DNA from: Lepidodermella squamata | Lineage: Eukaryota > Gastrotricha | Reading direction: 5' to 3' | Assembly: GCA_047495785.1 (NCBI GenBank) | Contig: JBLDXI010000007.1 | Span: 2,852,001-2,916,000 of the forward strand | Length of the DNA: 64,000 bases | Part shown: piece after piece, positions 1 to 12,100 of the stretch | Position numbering within the stretch: the stretch's first letter is position 1 | How the letters are laid out: every line of letters begins with the position of its first letter | Program-made: the position numbers and the translations under genes | The notes under the pieces: model-generated | What the model was told of the DNA's origin: nothing | Databases searched by the model: none | The model's input: the letters and a program-made list of their open reading frames with translations, nothing else

Positions 1-720
1 GTTGACCTAGTTCCGCTCGAAAAAGCCGCAAATCCGTTGATTGAAGACGATTTCCGCGCGTTTGCCTTCATTTTAACCGGTGTGATCGATGAAATGAAGC
101 GAGTCGAAGGTTCGTGGCCGTTCCACGACCCAGTCAACCGGAAAAAGGTGAAAGATTACTACGACATCGTCAAAACTCCGATGGATCTAGCCACCTTAAC
201 GAAAAAACTCAATGCCGGTTATTACCGCCGTGTTTCTGAATTCCTCTGCGATTTAACGCTGATTCAGTCGAATACTGTGTTGTATAACGGGCAGGAACAT
301 GCGTTGACTGGCATTGCGAATCGGATGATGGAAGTCGCGGGTGAACAGTTGCGGCGGTTTGCTGAGCGCCTAGCGGAATGCGAGGCCAATATCCCGCTGC
401 CGAGCTCGAATCTCGCGGCTGATATCGACCGGGCTCGCGCGTTTTTAGGCGACGATACCGAGTCTGTAGCGACTGAAACCACCTTCTCCGACTTTTTCTC
501 GGCGTCCATGGCTGGAGCGGGCCCGGTTGGCGCCAGCTCGGCTGTCGCTGCTTTCATCGGCCAGCAGCATACTGCGTTGAATTTGACTGAATCTGGCGGA
601 AATACGACCGCTGGCCTGGAGGATGACCTCGAAATTTCTTCGTCGAGCTCTTCCGAGGCTGAGGAAGGCGAAATCGCCGAAGAGGGCGAAATTGCGGATG
701 ATGATTTTGATATGAGCTAA
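1..720 (+). CDS. taf-1: TAF1 C-terminus (TFIID subunit 1), second bromodomain, 5' partial
   Basis: The window opens inside this exon, in frame from base 1, so only the last 239 residues are seen. TAF1 is the largest TFIID subunit and acts in RNA polymerase II preinitiation complexes in the nucleus; its paired bromodomains read acetylated histone tails. The second bromodomain spans about residues 14-125 of the visible part. The linker motif LEKAANPLIEDDF, the ZA-loop SWPFHDPVN, the PMDL turn and the acetyl-lysine-binding Asn of LYNG (residue 96 here) match the TAF1 second bromodomain closely. The tail is Ser/Glu/Asp rich and ends DDDFDMS, as in TAF1 orthologues. A poly(A) signal aataaa is at 789-794. 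Nothing suggests damage. Other double-bromodomain proteins (BRD2/4) fit much less well. Confidence 0.92.
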   Translation, partial: VDLVPLEKAANPLIEDDFRAFAFILTGVIDEMKRVEGSWPFHDPVNRKKVKDYYDIVKTPMDLATLTKKLNAGYYRRVSEFLCDLTLIQSNTVLYNGQEHALTGIANRMMEVAGEQLRRFAERLAECEANIPLPSSNLAADIDRARAFLGDDTESVATETTFSDFFSASMAGAGPVGASSAVAAFIGQQHTALNLTESGGNTTAGLEDDLEISSSSSSEAEEGEIAEEGEIADDDFDMS

Positions 721-1356
721 TTATTATTATTTCTCGCTTTCTCATTCTACACAACTCTGATATTTGTGATTTAAGGCGTTGTGAATTGAATAAAACAAAC
801 GAATAGTATCAAGTTTCTCAATATTAAAAATAATTTTTATTAATAGGCCAGATTATTATATTTTGTAACCCAAAAATGGCGACCGGATTCCGTTCGAATT
901 CAAGGTTTGTTTTATTTATTTCGAATTTTGACCTAGACAATTTAGCCATTATTAACCCTGAAGTATCTCTGATTTTTTTCGTATTTTTGTGAGGTTTGTG
1001 TGAGATTAGTGATTTTTCACTCTTAATAGTCCGTTTTGAGTCGAGGCGCGGTTGACTGCCCTGGACTAAAGTACGACGCAGTCATTTTCGTGTCTCTACA
1101 CGGAAATAACCTCATACCATGACGCAGCAGAGCTAGATTACAAATTTATGATCTATTTGCCGCGCGTTAATGATCGTGGCTTTCATGAGCGCTCATGCTT
1201 ATTCGATATTTGGCCGTTTTTTTCACGGACATGCTATCATAAGATACGGGCTAATGTGATTTTAACGCTATTTTTAGCCAAATATGCTATTTTTGTTGAA
1301 ATTCTGGCAACTCTCTTGACTAAACTATTTCTGCTGATTTTTTTCATCCAGGACGA
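721..1356. other. intergenic, TAF1 3' UTR and GPCR upstream region
   Basis: Holds the TAF1 poly(A) signal at 789-794 and then AT-rich sequence without a convincing exon. No clear TATA box or repeat was recognised. The first GPCR exon may lie further upstream than annotated, so part of this stretch could be 5' UTR. Confidence 0.5.
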
Positions 1357-4300
1357 ATGAATGCGAAAGTTGGTCAGAGGCGGTTTCTTACACCGGCCGC
1401 AGCCGTCGCGAAAACGCAGACAGCGACGATTTTACTGGATCACGGGCCTCGAAATGTGACAGGTAAATGTTTTATTGATACTCAGTTATTTCCTAAATTT
1501 TTATCATTATTTACCATCTACGGCTATTCAAACATTGGGCCTAAATTTCGTATTTGGCGCAACGCCGATATATTCCGTGTGCCACTGTAGCACAGGGTGT
1601 GCAGGATAGGATAGCAGAGTTACAAAAATCAGACCCGATCAGACCTGGGTTCAATACCCCAAACTTGGACCCTGGTGCAAACCCGGCGCATTCTTGAATT
1701 TTTTCTTGTTCAGGGAGGGAATTATGGTGGACGTTTGGACTTTTTTCACCCAAATTTCGCGGGACTCATTCGGCTTTCCCACTATAAAGTGAGGGCCCAC
1801 AGTTGGGAACCCAGATGTAGATATTGCTAATTTCCACCATGCTTATGTTTGCGGAGGCTGGAACGGGTTTGAACAGAAGTTTTGACAGGTTTTTTGGACT
1901 AGGCTTAAAGTCACTGTCGCTAGACTCCCATGTGCTTTCCGAGGTCTCAGCAATTGTAGCCTTTGTTTTAGCTGCAGAGCGACCTTGCCCCATATTACTC
2001 AAGGCGAAGCTCTTGAAACCGTCGAGGAAACTGTGCCAGTCGTTTTTAATCGTATCTGCAAGTCCAGAGACCACTTGTCTCTTCCTCGCCTCGTAAATTA
2101 CTTCAGCACATTCACCATTATCTTCCGTCCAATCATTAAGAAATAGCAGCAGTTGCAGTTCACAAGATTTACGTGGCAAAAATTTAAAGTGGTTACGAAT
2201 GAGATTGTAGATAATGGAAGTCCTGATTATTTTCTCTTGTAATTTGCAAACAATGGATGTTAGACTGATCGGTCTGTAGTTATTAAATTCAGCTTCCTCT
2301 ATCCATTGCTTAAATCGCTATCCATCCATTTTTTGTTTTATTTTCTTAGCGGCTCCTGAATTCGACATTGCAATCGATGATTTGTTCAAATTTCTCGACA
2401 TCACCGTCGATGACTTCACATTCTACCTAATGGTGGGGCTCATCGCCCACATAATCATAACGAACACCATCGCAGTGACAACGCTCATCTACGGAATTCT
2501 CACCCCGCCCGCTGCGTTGACCGTCCAGCTGATATTCAGCCGAAAACCGTACAGCAAGCTGCTGAGATGGGCTGGCAAACAGCCGGCTAATTGCAAGGTG
2601 AATACGCGACTCGGCGGTCGATTAGGCCGCCGCAATGCCTTCTCAGGCGCGTCGTCTAAAGGCGCGGAAAAAGTCAAGGACTCAGAGAACAAAGTCGATT
2701 GCACCACTTATCCATACCTCTTATCTCTGTAAGTTCCGCGATGAATGAATAATAATGCGGTTATTGAGAGATTTCTGTTATTATTATTATTATCGCAGCG
2801 CATTTTCCGACCTTCTGATTGGGGTGAGTGGAAGCAAGCACCTACAGGCGTTATAACTGCGCGTTGTTTATATTACTTTCAGATTCTGATTGCCCCGCTG
2901 CAGCTCCAGTTGCAAGTTTATGATAACAAATGGTACCTCGGCAATACGCTCTGTGATTTGTGGCGCGCTCTCGATATCTTTTTCTGTAAGGCTCTTCAGC
3001 TGAAAAATTACTGGTAAAATATAGGTATTTTGCTAATTTAGGCACTAGTTCTGCTCTACACACGTCAGTCCTAGCTGTCGACCGATGGTGGACTATAACG
3101 CGAACAGACAGTAATTATTTTATCCATTCATTTTTTATTGCATTTCTGTTAAAATTAACTATTATTAGCGTCAATTCAGGCCGACGGTGGCGCCCGGCTG
3201 CAGAAAACAATGTTGGCTTTTCTGTGGATTTTGTCTGGTATTTGAATTTTTTTTCATAAATTTTGGCAATTTTTATCGACTTTTCTTTAGCCATGATTTC
3301 GTTTCCTGTGATGTATCTGTGGCAGATGGAAACCCCAGATCAAAGCAGTGGCAATCGGAAAAATCCCTACGTAAGCCAACAAATTATTTTTTTGAAACGA
3401 AAAGTCTGAAATTTAAGAGCTCGGTAGGGAACGTTTTTCCGGGTGAATATATTGGTAGAAATATTTTTCAGATCAATTTCTTGTTTTGCTGTTAGCGGTA
3501 TAAAATAAAGACGGCGATTCTAATTTTGGAGTTGAGCTTTAAATAAAGAATGACGGTGTTTATTTTCCGTCATTTGGGATATCTAAGTGGCCTTTGGAAA
3601 AATTTAATCCCTATTTTTTCGCATTTTTACAAGTCCTGATTTGGCAATTATGAATTTTCAATTCCAGGCTTGCGACCCGATCACCGATCCTCACTTCATT
3701 ATCCTCTCTACCCTGGTTTCGTTCTTCATGCCTCTAATGCTAACCGTCGCATTCTATATTCAAATTGCTCTAATGATTCGTCAGAGGTGGATGCAACTGA
3801 AACGCCGAACCTTCGCCCGATTCGGAGCTATGCTCGGCTCTATGCTGGTGATGGGTGGGCTACCTAGGTCTCGAACAGCCGGCAGTTTCGGAAGCTCCAA
3901 GTCTGCCTATGCAAAACAGCACCACATCCACTCTCCGAAGGCAATTGCTAGCCCAGACACCCCAGAACGGCCGTTACCTCCGATGAACAGCCCGGGCGAT
4001 GAAGTAACAAAAACTCTGATTGAGATCAGCCCGGCGAAGAAGATGGAAAATTTTCAAAGCCGGCTGTCGATTCATAGCGGCGTTACTAACCCTTTAATTG
4101 CTGCTAAAATTTCTCAAACGGATCCACCGCGGCGCCGGCTATCTACAAGAGACAGAAGAGACCAGGCGGATACCATGGAGTCGTCACTTGCGGCTCTGAA
4201 ACAACACTCTCGACTGATTAGGGTAAATTATATTATTTTGAATAAAATTGATTGCTAATTTTTCTTATTTTTTTCAGGCTATGGTAAATTTTCGAAGCAT

Positions 4301-5020
4301 GAGGTTTGATTTTATTTGAATTTTATTTATTGGAAATAGGCGGTCGTAGTCATTATGTACTGTGTTTGCTGGTTTCCGTTGTACTCGACGCTATTCGTGA
4401 AGGGTTCGTTGGATTTTTTCATTCAATTTCCTCACTTGTTTAATATTTTTACAGCGGTATGCACTGTTTGCCCAGACGACCACCTGTGGGTGAAATTGTT
4501 GGGCGCATTCACATGGCTCGGCTACGCAAATTCCGGCATAAATCCTATCATCTACTTCATAACATTGGAAGAATTCCGCCTGTTGGCGTTTTCTATGGTC
4601 AAATCAATGATGGACCGGCTCTCATTTTGGCCGCGAGCTATTCGAAGAGCCCCGCAGCGGTTGAAAACTTGGATTGACGAGCGAAGAATGACGATCGAGC
4701 CGAATTATATCGCTGAAAATGAAAAAATGAACAGTTATTTCGAACTGGCGGAACGAGAATTTCCGACCCCGATGTCGAGCCGGCCATCGCGAATCGACCA
4801 CCTGTTGAGCCTATCATCTGATGTCGATAGTCCAATGCCTCAGTTCAGCCCTTATTTACCGAATAATCGAGTGCTGAAACTAATTACGAATGATAACGCG
4901 ACTTTTCGAAATGAACTGTTAATTGAACCTGAATATCCTCAACCAAATTATGGCGAATTTCCGTATTATGACAGTTGGGGTAGACCTATTAATGCATTAT
5001 CTCTTGAAGCTACAATTTAG
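1357..5020 (+). CDS. biogenic-amine-type GPCR (dopamine D2/octopamine-like), 11 exons
   Basis: Phase-consistent exons: 1357-1462, 2350-2728, 2799-2823, 2883-2985, 3042-3110, 3169-3237, 3291-3370, 3668-4222, 4278-4283, 4340-4403, 4455-5020, giving 673 aa. Seven-helix class A receptor of the plasma membrane. TM2 has LAFSDLLIG, TM3 has the amine-binding Asp (D201 in LCDLWRALD) and DRW in place of DRY (218-220), TM5 has the serine-rich SxxxSFFMP motif of catecholamine/phenolamine receptors, TM6 has CWFP, TM7 has WLGYANSGINPIIY, close to D2 receptors. The third intracellular loop is about 180 aa and the C-tail about 125 aa, as in Gi-coupled amine receptors. Odd points: intracellular loop 1 appears to be about 60 aa, and exons of 25 and 6 bp are needed. 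The N-terminal exon is the least certain. The ligand (dopamine, octopamine, tyramine or serotonin) cannot be told. Confidence 0.85.
1766..2311 (-). mobile_element. decayed non-LTR retrotransposon (CR1/Jockey-like) reverse transcriptase fragment
   Basis: Read on the minus strand from 2311, one open frame carries NNYRPISLTSIVCK, the conserved start of LINE reverse transcriptases, then a Lys/Ile-rich stretch, SCELQLLLFLNDW and AEVIY, which match the order of blocks 1-3 in CR1/Jockey elements. After AEVIY the LINE similarity is lost. It lies inside the first GPCR intron, antisense to the gene, and is truncated at both ends. Confidence 0.8.
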
Positions 5021-5100
5021 ATATTTTTATTAAAAAATTCCTCCTTAAAAAATGGAATTTTGTTGAATTTTTTAGGGAATGTTATTGTTGTATAAATCCG

Positions 5101-7417
5101 ATGCAGTATACTCGCCACGAAAAGTTGATCTGTCTAGGCCGATGTCCGATTGCTAGTCAAGATTTCTACGAAGAATTCAGCGCTTGTGCTGATTTTGTTT
5201 GCGCAAATGTCGCACACAGTCTCGGCCTTGAAAATTGGAAAATCGTATTTCGCGGCGATGAGAGTGAAAACTGGAATTTTTCCCTCCACCTCAACCACCG
5301 AGCTCTATTTTCAACGCTGTCACTCACCTTTGGGCCGTTGCCCTCGCTTGAGGCGAGGGAGAATATGATTCATGGCATAATTGAAGAGTTGTCCAGTGTA
5401 TTTTTCACGACTCAGAATTTGTTCTTTGTCGTGGCAAAACCGACGGAAAAATTCAACCAGCAAGCTCAGTTGCTACTCTGGATGACCGTAATCGGCAGGG
5501 ATTTGAAAAATCTCAATCGAACGCTGCAAGCTATTCATTCTGAAATTCCGCAGTGCAGCATGCAGACGCTGCTGATGGAAGCTGTTCGGATTCAGTTTTG
5601 CGAGGGCGTGACCAGTCTCCTTAAATACGGTGCTTTCGCGGATAAAAGCGTGTCGACTGAACCGACGTTGAATCTCTTCTACCGACCTCTTGCTACGCTG
5701 ACAATCGAGTGCTGTGAGTACGTTTGCGGCTGTCTCCGGCGGAATCGGTGGCGCAACGATCGCGAAGATGTCGCGAGAAAATTCGACCTGATTTCAAGGT
5801 AATAATTGTGACGGTGACGGTTACAAAAGACTGAGTATAATGAAGGGATTATATGAAGTGAACAGTATAGGAATTAAACAGAGATTTATCTGAAAGAAAT
5901 CTTTAAAAATATGAAATCACTTACTTGTCATGGCGATTATTCTCCTCGGGCTGCACGCGACATTTGTCACCCAGTTGGCATGCTCTGGGTCATGCTGACC
6001 ACGGACAACGGTATTGAATTCCATTTAATGTTATACAAATTTTCCTAGAAAACAGAAGGAGTTTATTCTTGGTAGCCTTGCGCCTTGAAATTTATTTCAT
6101 TTGATTTTTGGCATTCTGAGACTTAGCTAACAGCAGCTGATGAGCATTAGGCTTCGCCGTTTCCTCGCCGCCGGCCCGGGATCTCGTAATTCTCGCAGGC
6201 TGCTAATCCGATTATTATTTTGTATTTTGTACGGTGTTGCCGCAGGAACATTTGCCGAATGAAAATAACCAATGAATATAGAACAGCATTAGGGTGGAAC
6301 GAGTTACTTATGCCACAGTGTGAAATACGTTCTAGGCTCGATTTGCAGTTTCAAAGTTTTTGATGGTGCCATTGACTGCTCCACATTGGTACCCGCGGTT
6401 TCCTGATTTTGAGATGCTGCCTGTTTATTCTTTCCCTTCTTCACTGACTTAGCATCCGGTTTTTGATCAGCTTCATCGAAAGTTTGAGAAGCAGCCTGAT
6501 GATCAGTAGAGCCTCTCCGCTGTCCTACCTGGTCCAGTGGTTTCGTTTGACGCCGGGCTTCGTTAACTAGGCGGTTGCGCTCCTTTTCTTCCTGAAGAAC
6601 CTCCGGTCGAGCAGCTTCCTTGGCAGCTAATTTCGTAGATATATATTATTATCAGGTTTAAATTAAGGTTTAAACTAAAACTAAAACTAACTTGGAAAAT
6701 GTGAATGCAAAATTTACATTTTTTTCATTTTTTAGGGAGCTGATTTCAAACTACGAGCGGAAAACCTTGTCCACCGATGACTCGAAGGCCCTTCAATACA
6801 CTTTTCTCCTCGCCGGACTCAACCGAAGCACCACTGAATTTCTCATCGATCAATCTACCCCAATTCTATCGACAATCCACGATAAAACTCCACTCGACTT
6901 CGCCTTTTCAGATTTCTTCAATCGTTTCCCGGACCGGCCCACCCTCTTCTCTACCGGTCTAGCCGCAGCTGGTGTAGCCTACGCGATTCTGCCGCTACTT
7001 CGCGCGGGCTGCCTATGTTCCAATAGTCTGGTAGAAATCGTCCGCAATTCCGCCCATTTGTTCAACTCCGACTTCTACACCGTGCAATTGTGGGGCAAAC
7101 CTGGCGTGATGATTCACCTTATGGCAGAGGCGAGTCGGAATTCTTGCTCGCTGAATATCGCCGAGCTACTCGCTGTCCCGAACAATTTCGAAGATGAAGA
7201 GCATGAAACTGCGGCGATTTTCGTCCAAACCGCCGTTCAGCTGTACCCGCGCCAGTTGCAGGCCCTGAGCCGGCGTGCTATCCTAAAGCAGCTACCTTAC
7301 GGGCTGAAATCGCGGCAGGATGCAATCGATAGTCTGATGCTGCCCAGGTGTCTCCAGGACTACCTGAACTACCGCGAATTCGACGTCCTTCCACATACCC
7401 TGTCGCTTTCACTGTGA
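5101..7417 (+). CDS. S1 family protein 1: ankyrin-like repeats plus SOCS-box-like C-terminus
   Basis: Two exons, 5101-5798 and 6736-7417, joined in phase 2, give 459 aa. Expected to be cytosolic or nuclear. The N-terminal about 100 residues contain a CxGxCPI-type motif shared by S1 copies and then an undefined fold. From about residue 150 there are weak ankyrin-type units (LLMEAV..GVTSLLKYGA; KTPLDFAF; ILPLLRAGC). The last 60 residues form a SOCS-box-like module: YPRQLQALSRRAIL resembles an elongin BC box, followed by LMLP at the Cul5-box position and DYLNYREF. By family knowledge such proteins present substrates to elongin BC-CUL5-RBX2 ligases; here that is inference. First of four S1 copies, all plus strand. 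Stop TGA at 7415-7417. The 937-bp intron contains antisense reading frames described separately. Confidence 0.75.
5925..6024 (-). other. possible antisense initial exon inside the S1-1 intron
   Basis: On the minus strand an ATG at 6024-6022 opens a 33-codon frame that ends at a good donor (a|gtaagt, 5925/5924). The peptide contains HANWVTNVACSP, reminiscent of a WD-repeat strand, but it is too short to assign. A downstream acceptor tttctttcag exists near 5890 on the same strand. Could be a relic or chance. Confidence 0.25.
6304..6645 (-). other. antisense 113-codon open frame, charged and low in complexity, inside the S1-1 intron
   Basis: The minus strand is open from 6645 to the TAA at 6304 without needing a Met. 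The peptide is rich in Lys, Glu, Gln and Ala (e.g. EEKERNRLVNEARRQ, KSVKKGKNKQ) and looks like real coding sequence rather than the AT-rich noise around it. An acceptor-like aaattag (6632-6626) and a donor-like aa|gtaact (near 6307) flank it, so it may be an internal exon of a nested gene or of an inserted gene fragment. No family is recognised. Confidence 0.4.
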
Positions 7418-7605
7418 AATGTAAAAATAACTCACTCGATATTTCTACGTTTTATTTTGATTTCTTTCAGTGCAAAACAAAGTTATTAATATAGTGGGTC
7501 GCTTTTTTTGGTTTTGCGTTTTCAATGTCTGAAAATAAGCTTTATTGTATTATTGGTGATGAATTAAAATTCAATTTTTTCGGCAATTTCATTTAGATTT
7601 TTTCT

Positions 7606-9012
7606 ATGCGTATTACGTGTCATGAAGATTGCATTTGCGGGGGTCAGTGCGTACTGACCGGGCCGCGGTACTATTATACCTATATAATTCTGCTGAAATC
7701 GCTCGTCCCGAAAGTTTGTTCACGGCTTGGTTTGAAAGAATTCCCAATCGCGTTCGGAAATCAACACCACGAGCATTGGGTCGATTCTTTGGTTTTATTC
7801 GATTATTACCTCGATTTAAATAATGACGGTGTAATTATAAAGCCTATTGAACCCGAAACTGGGCTGAGGTAAAACTATTTTATATCGAATTTTTCAGGAA
7901 TTTATTTTCGTTAATATAGGATTGCAGCTGAACTACTCAACGAAATAACTGTGAATGAAACGAAAAATTTCTCGGATTTCAACCCGGCTGCTCACTTAGT
8001 ATTATGGCTTTCAGTAAAACTGAAAAATATCGCCTTATTATCGAAAACTTTATCGACGATTTCGAATGAAAATATTCCGAGATGTGTGCTTCAATCTTTA
8101 TTGCTTGAAGCCGTTGATAAGAAGTCGTACGAAGCCGTTAAAATTTTGCTACAAAACGGCGCTCGAGCTGATCGAAGGTTGAGAAAATTTGAGGAATCTC
8201 GCGATTTCCGGCCGATTTCAGTTTGCATCCGCGAATTCGACCCGCGGATGGCCGATGAAGACCGGGTTGAATCTGAGAAAATTCTTAGGTTGTTGCTGGA
8301 CAGTTGTCAGAAACCACCATTCGCCCCGGATCCTGATCACGATGACGACGTCCCATCTCTCGGTTCAACTGCCTATTTAGGCCTTGATCTAACGGAATAT
8401 TTACTCGAAAAAGCGGGGAATTACTTGAATGAAATTTTTACCCAGGATATGGATGATAACGCGAGTACGCCATTGGATGAGGCTTTTTCGCTTCTTCAAG
8501 CGACTCTAGTCACCCTGCCACAGTTGATCGATCAATTGAAGGCTGATCGAAACGGCGGCGGGACTAGTTTGGAGCAAGTAATTGCCGAAAAATTTACCCT
8601 GGCAATTTTACCGATTTTACGCGCCGGAGGGCGGTCTTGTAAACATTTTGAGGACGAATATTTGGAGCGATATTACGATATTATCAACCAAATGGCGAAA
8701 GATCGGATGAATGAGCAATTTTGGGGCCGAGAAAATGTTGCGATGGAGCTGATTATCGAATCACGGGGCTATCATTCGAAATCGTTCGATATTTCAAAAT
8801 TCAGGAATTTCAAGAAAGATTTGCCGTTTATTGCGGCGGAAAAATTATTGGCGAAATCATTTCCTCGCAGTTTGAAATCAACTGCTCGCCGGGTTGTGCT
8901 GCAAAAATTGCCGCTGGGATCAAAATCGCGACGTGATGCGATTGAAAAACTGGATATACCTGATATTTGCAAAGACTATCTGAATTTCAAAGAATTTGAA
9001 CTGAAATCGTGA
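7606..9012 (+). CDS. S1 family protein 2: ankyrin-like repeats plus SOCS-box-like C-terminus
   Basis: Two exons, 7606-7868 and 7920-9012, joined in phase 2 by a 51-bp intron (the nearer ttttcag would run into a stop, so the tatag acceptor is used); 451 aa. Paralogue of the 5.1-kb gene: the N-terminus has CxCGGQC, then IPRCVLQSLLLEAV followed by an ankyrin-like unit AVKILLQNGARAD. A second repeat region contains STPLDEAF and LAILPILRAGG. The C-terminus FPRSLKSTARRVVL fits the BC-box pattern (S/P-L-x3-[small]-x3-hydrophobic), followed by LDIP and CKDYLNFKEFE. The short Asp-rich stretch DPDHDDDV (about residues 198-205) is private to this copy. An acceptor-like catttag lies 10 bp before the ATG. 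Poly(A) signal at 9014-9019. Substrate-receptor role is inferred from the SOCS-like end. Confidence 0.78.
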
Positions 9013-9116
9013 AAATAAAATCGATATATTTTTCCGCGTGTTTTGATTAATTTTTTGATACATTTAGAATTTATGAATTTTCTGAACAATTCGTAAGCCC
9101 GAGCTTCGATTTCTCA

Positions 9117-12100
9117 ATGAATATTATCGATCACAAAGAAAGCAGATTTTGCTGCGGGAAGGAGCCGTGTCCAATCAGTGATGAGGCATTTTTCTGTGAT
9201 GTGTTAGAAGCCGCCGGGTCGCTGATTCACGAAGTTCGAAGCGAACTAGGCCTAGGCCGTGAAGATATGAGCCTCATCGCTTACATGGACGTTGACAATT
9301 TCCAGGAATACAGCCATTTTTGCATCAAATTACTCCCGCGAAAATTATTTGGGTCGAATTATATTTTCATTTGCCTGAGCGATGAGTCATTGGTCTCGAA
9401 AGTTTTGACCTGTTTGATCGAAATTTTGGAGATGAGACGTTTGCGGCGCAAATTTAACCCCGAATCACTGTTTGCTGAGGACGCGATTGCTGTTTACTTG
9501 TCGTTTGTTGCCAGGAACCGTGAAGCGTTCAAAGCTGCAATTTCATATGTGGACGGTTTCATGCCCGATTGTTTTCAGCAATACATTTTGAAGAAAGCTA
9601 TCGATCGCGATTTGGACTGGGCTGTTCTCGATTTGGTGGCTATCGGTGCTTCTAGCCGTCTAGTTTATCATGGTGAGTTCAATGTTATTTTCATTTCGAT
9701 TTTCTCTGTATGACCTTGGTAACAACTGAATTTTTTGAAAGATTTCATCCAACGATCGATTTAAAATTTGATTTAATTTAAATTAATTCTGATGCGTGTG
9801 ATTTGGTGGCAAACAAGCATTATCAAATTCAATGAACCTCAAAAAACCAGGCGCGCCGTTGACCAACATGTTTCGGCTTTTATTAAGCCATCATCAGGGT
9901 CTACAAAAAGCTACCAAAACAAAAATATATAACATCAACAACTAAATTACCTCGCGTTCCAAACACCAAACAGAAAAAGACAGGAATTATTAATTAAATA
10001 TTATCGCTATTATCATCAATGAATCTATTAATGCACATAGTATTAATCTTGGGATCGAGAGCTTGGATAAATAATTTTTTCAGTCTTAAGCAGTCGATTA
10101 GGCTCTGAGCATCGGTGGAGGATAGTAACTGTGAAGGGTGGATGAGATTTCCTGCAAGAAACAAAATGTGCCGGGGGGAACCCCCATACTGTCACCGTTT
10201 GTGAGTTGACAAGTTGTTTGTTTGTTTGTATGCCGCCAGCGTGCGCACAGTCTGTGCACGCCTGTTGCGCACTCTTTTAACTATTCAGGTTTGGTTTTTG
10301 GATGTAAAACTTGGCGATAACTGAGTAGTTAACCACCGCATACATTACAGATGTACGCTACTTCTTGCCGGTGACCGAAAATTAACCTTTTCTTGAGATT
10401 TTATACTTCAAAGCGTGGTTTTATTCAGCAATCACATAGTGAGTAAACAATCAAGTATTGGCCAGCAATTGACGTGGCTTCGACTCTGTCAATTCTGTCG
10501 ATTTCAGCCCGCCGCAGAATGTCGATGTATTGATCTGCATTGACTCGACCGAGGCACTGCTGTTCGATGCCGAATCATGACCATCTTTTATGATGCCGGA
10601 GCAACACTCGTCAGAGAAAGACACACAGCGTTAATTGTGAATTGCCTTGTCGCCTGCATTCAAGTTGCGCTTTCAGACCGCCGGTTTGCGGCGAATACCA
10701 TTGATTCTCAAGTGTAGTGAGACGGTTCGGGCTGACGGTTCGGTTATGTGTATTGCTGCCCGACTCGGTGTTTCAGCTGATCCAGCGGCAATCTCCGTCC
10801 AAATCGTAGGGAGAGACACTGTGTTTTTACCTCCGAAGCCGACCCCATCCCCTGCTCATTCTCCCGGACGCTGCACAGCCACGTGCCAAAACCCATTGAA
10901 ATCCATTACGCCGTTCACTGAATTAGTTGCTTTTAGGCTCTAACTATCCCGAACAGTTCGTCGCTCCCGATGTCCGTACCCGATCTTCAACGAACTGAGC
11001 CTCTTCAGCTCCCAGAACCGCCGAGTTCTCCGTTCTCCGGCGCGTGGTAGCCGATAATGATCGCCTTGAGACTCTAATACCTATTGGTTGGATGCTATTA
11101 GTCCCATTTTCTACGAGTGGGGAAAGGATGTCAAGTAGCACCTCTGTTGTACTCCCTTGTAATCCACACCTGTGATCTCATCTGTTCACCCAGAGCCCTT
11201 GGTAAGGCACGTAGGCTGAAGATGTCACCTCGTTTATAGTAAGGGAGCTACTTTGTCAGAGCCAGAGTAAAGGGCTCAGAATGGAATCGATCACTGCCTA
11301 GGCTTGCCTTTAGCGGCAACAGTTCCACGTCGCCATGTTGCAAAACAAAACACTCAGCGCAATTCTGGCAGTCCGTTTCACGACTACCGCGTCAGAGGCT
11401 CTTACGCTGCTATCACCGGCAGTTTGACGCGTCCGAACTTGATCTGCGACGAACTGGATCTCTACAACTCCCAGAACCACCGCGTTCTCCTTTCTCAGGT
11501 GCGTGGTAGCCGATACTGCGTGTATCGCCTTGAGACTTTTATAACTCCCTGGTTAGAGGCCTTATTAGTCCTATTTTTTAAGAGCGAGGAAACGGCCACT
11601 TGACACAGCGACAGAACTACCGCTAGGGATGGTTCCGCGGTCCTACTACACTATCTTCCACGAACTGAGCCTCTTCAACCCCCAGTATCGCTGAGTTTTC
11701 CGTTAGCCAGCGCTTGGTTCAATTTAGCATACACTTTGACTCGCCGATAGCTTTCTACAACTCCCGGGTTAGATGGTATTAGCCCTATTTCTAAAAGTGC
11801 CGATCTCCTCCGTATTTCTTACCGTAGTTCTACTGTAGTGAGCACGTTGCCATTTAGCACGGTACCGTAGGTGGACAGAAAAATTGACGGTAGCAGATGC
11901 CATTTGAACCCTCAATTCAACACTTGAAGCCAGGCACCTTATTAACTGAGCTATCGTGCAGTTTCGGACATGCTAGTCTTTAAAGGTGTCCCTGAATAGT
12001 TTTTTGCGTTAGTTTCAAACAAGACAGTTTCTGGAAACTTTCATTTATATAGAAGAAAGTTTTCAAGTGAAAACTATTACACCGTGCTGAAGAACTACCG

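Noticed and set aside
37-39. Translation start at TTG of the first gene
   Set aside because: The frame is open from base 1 with clear TAF1 sequence before it; the true start lies outside the window.
1605-1665. tRNA- or SINE-like stretch with ggttcaatacc in the first GPCR intron
   Set aside because: A B-box-like motif is present, but no A box at proper distance and no cloverleaf; chance cannot be excluded.
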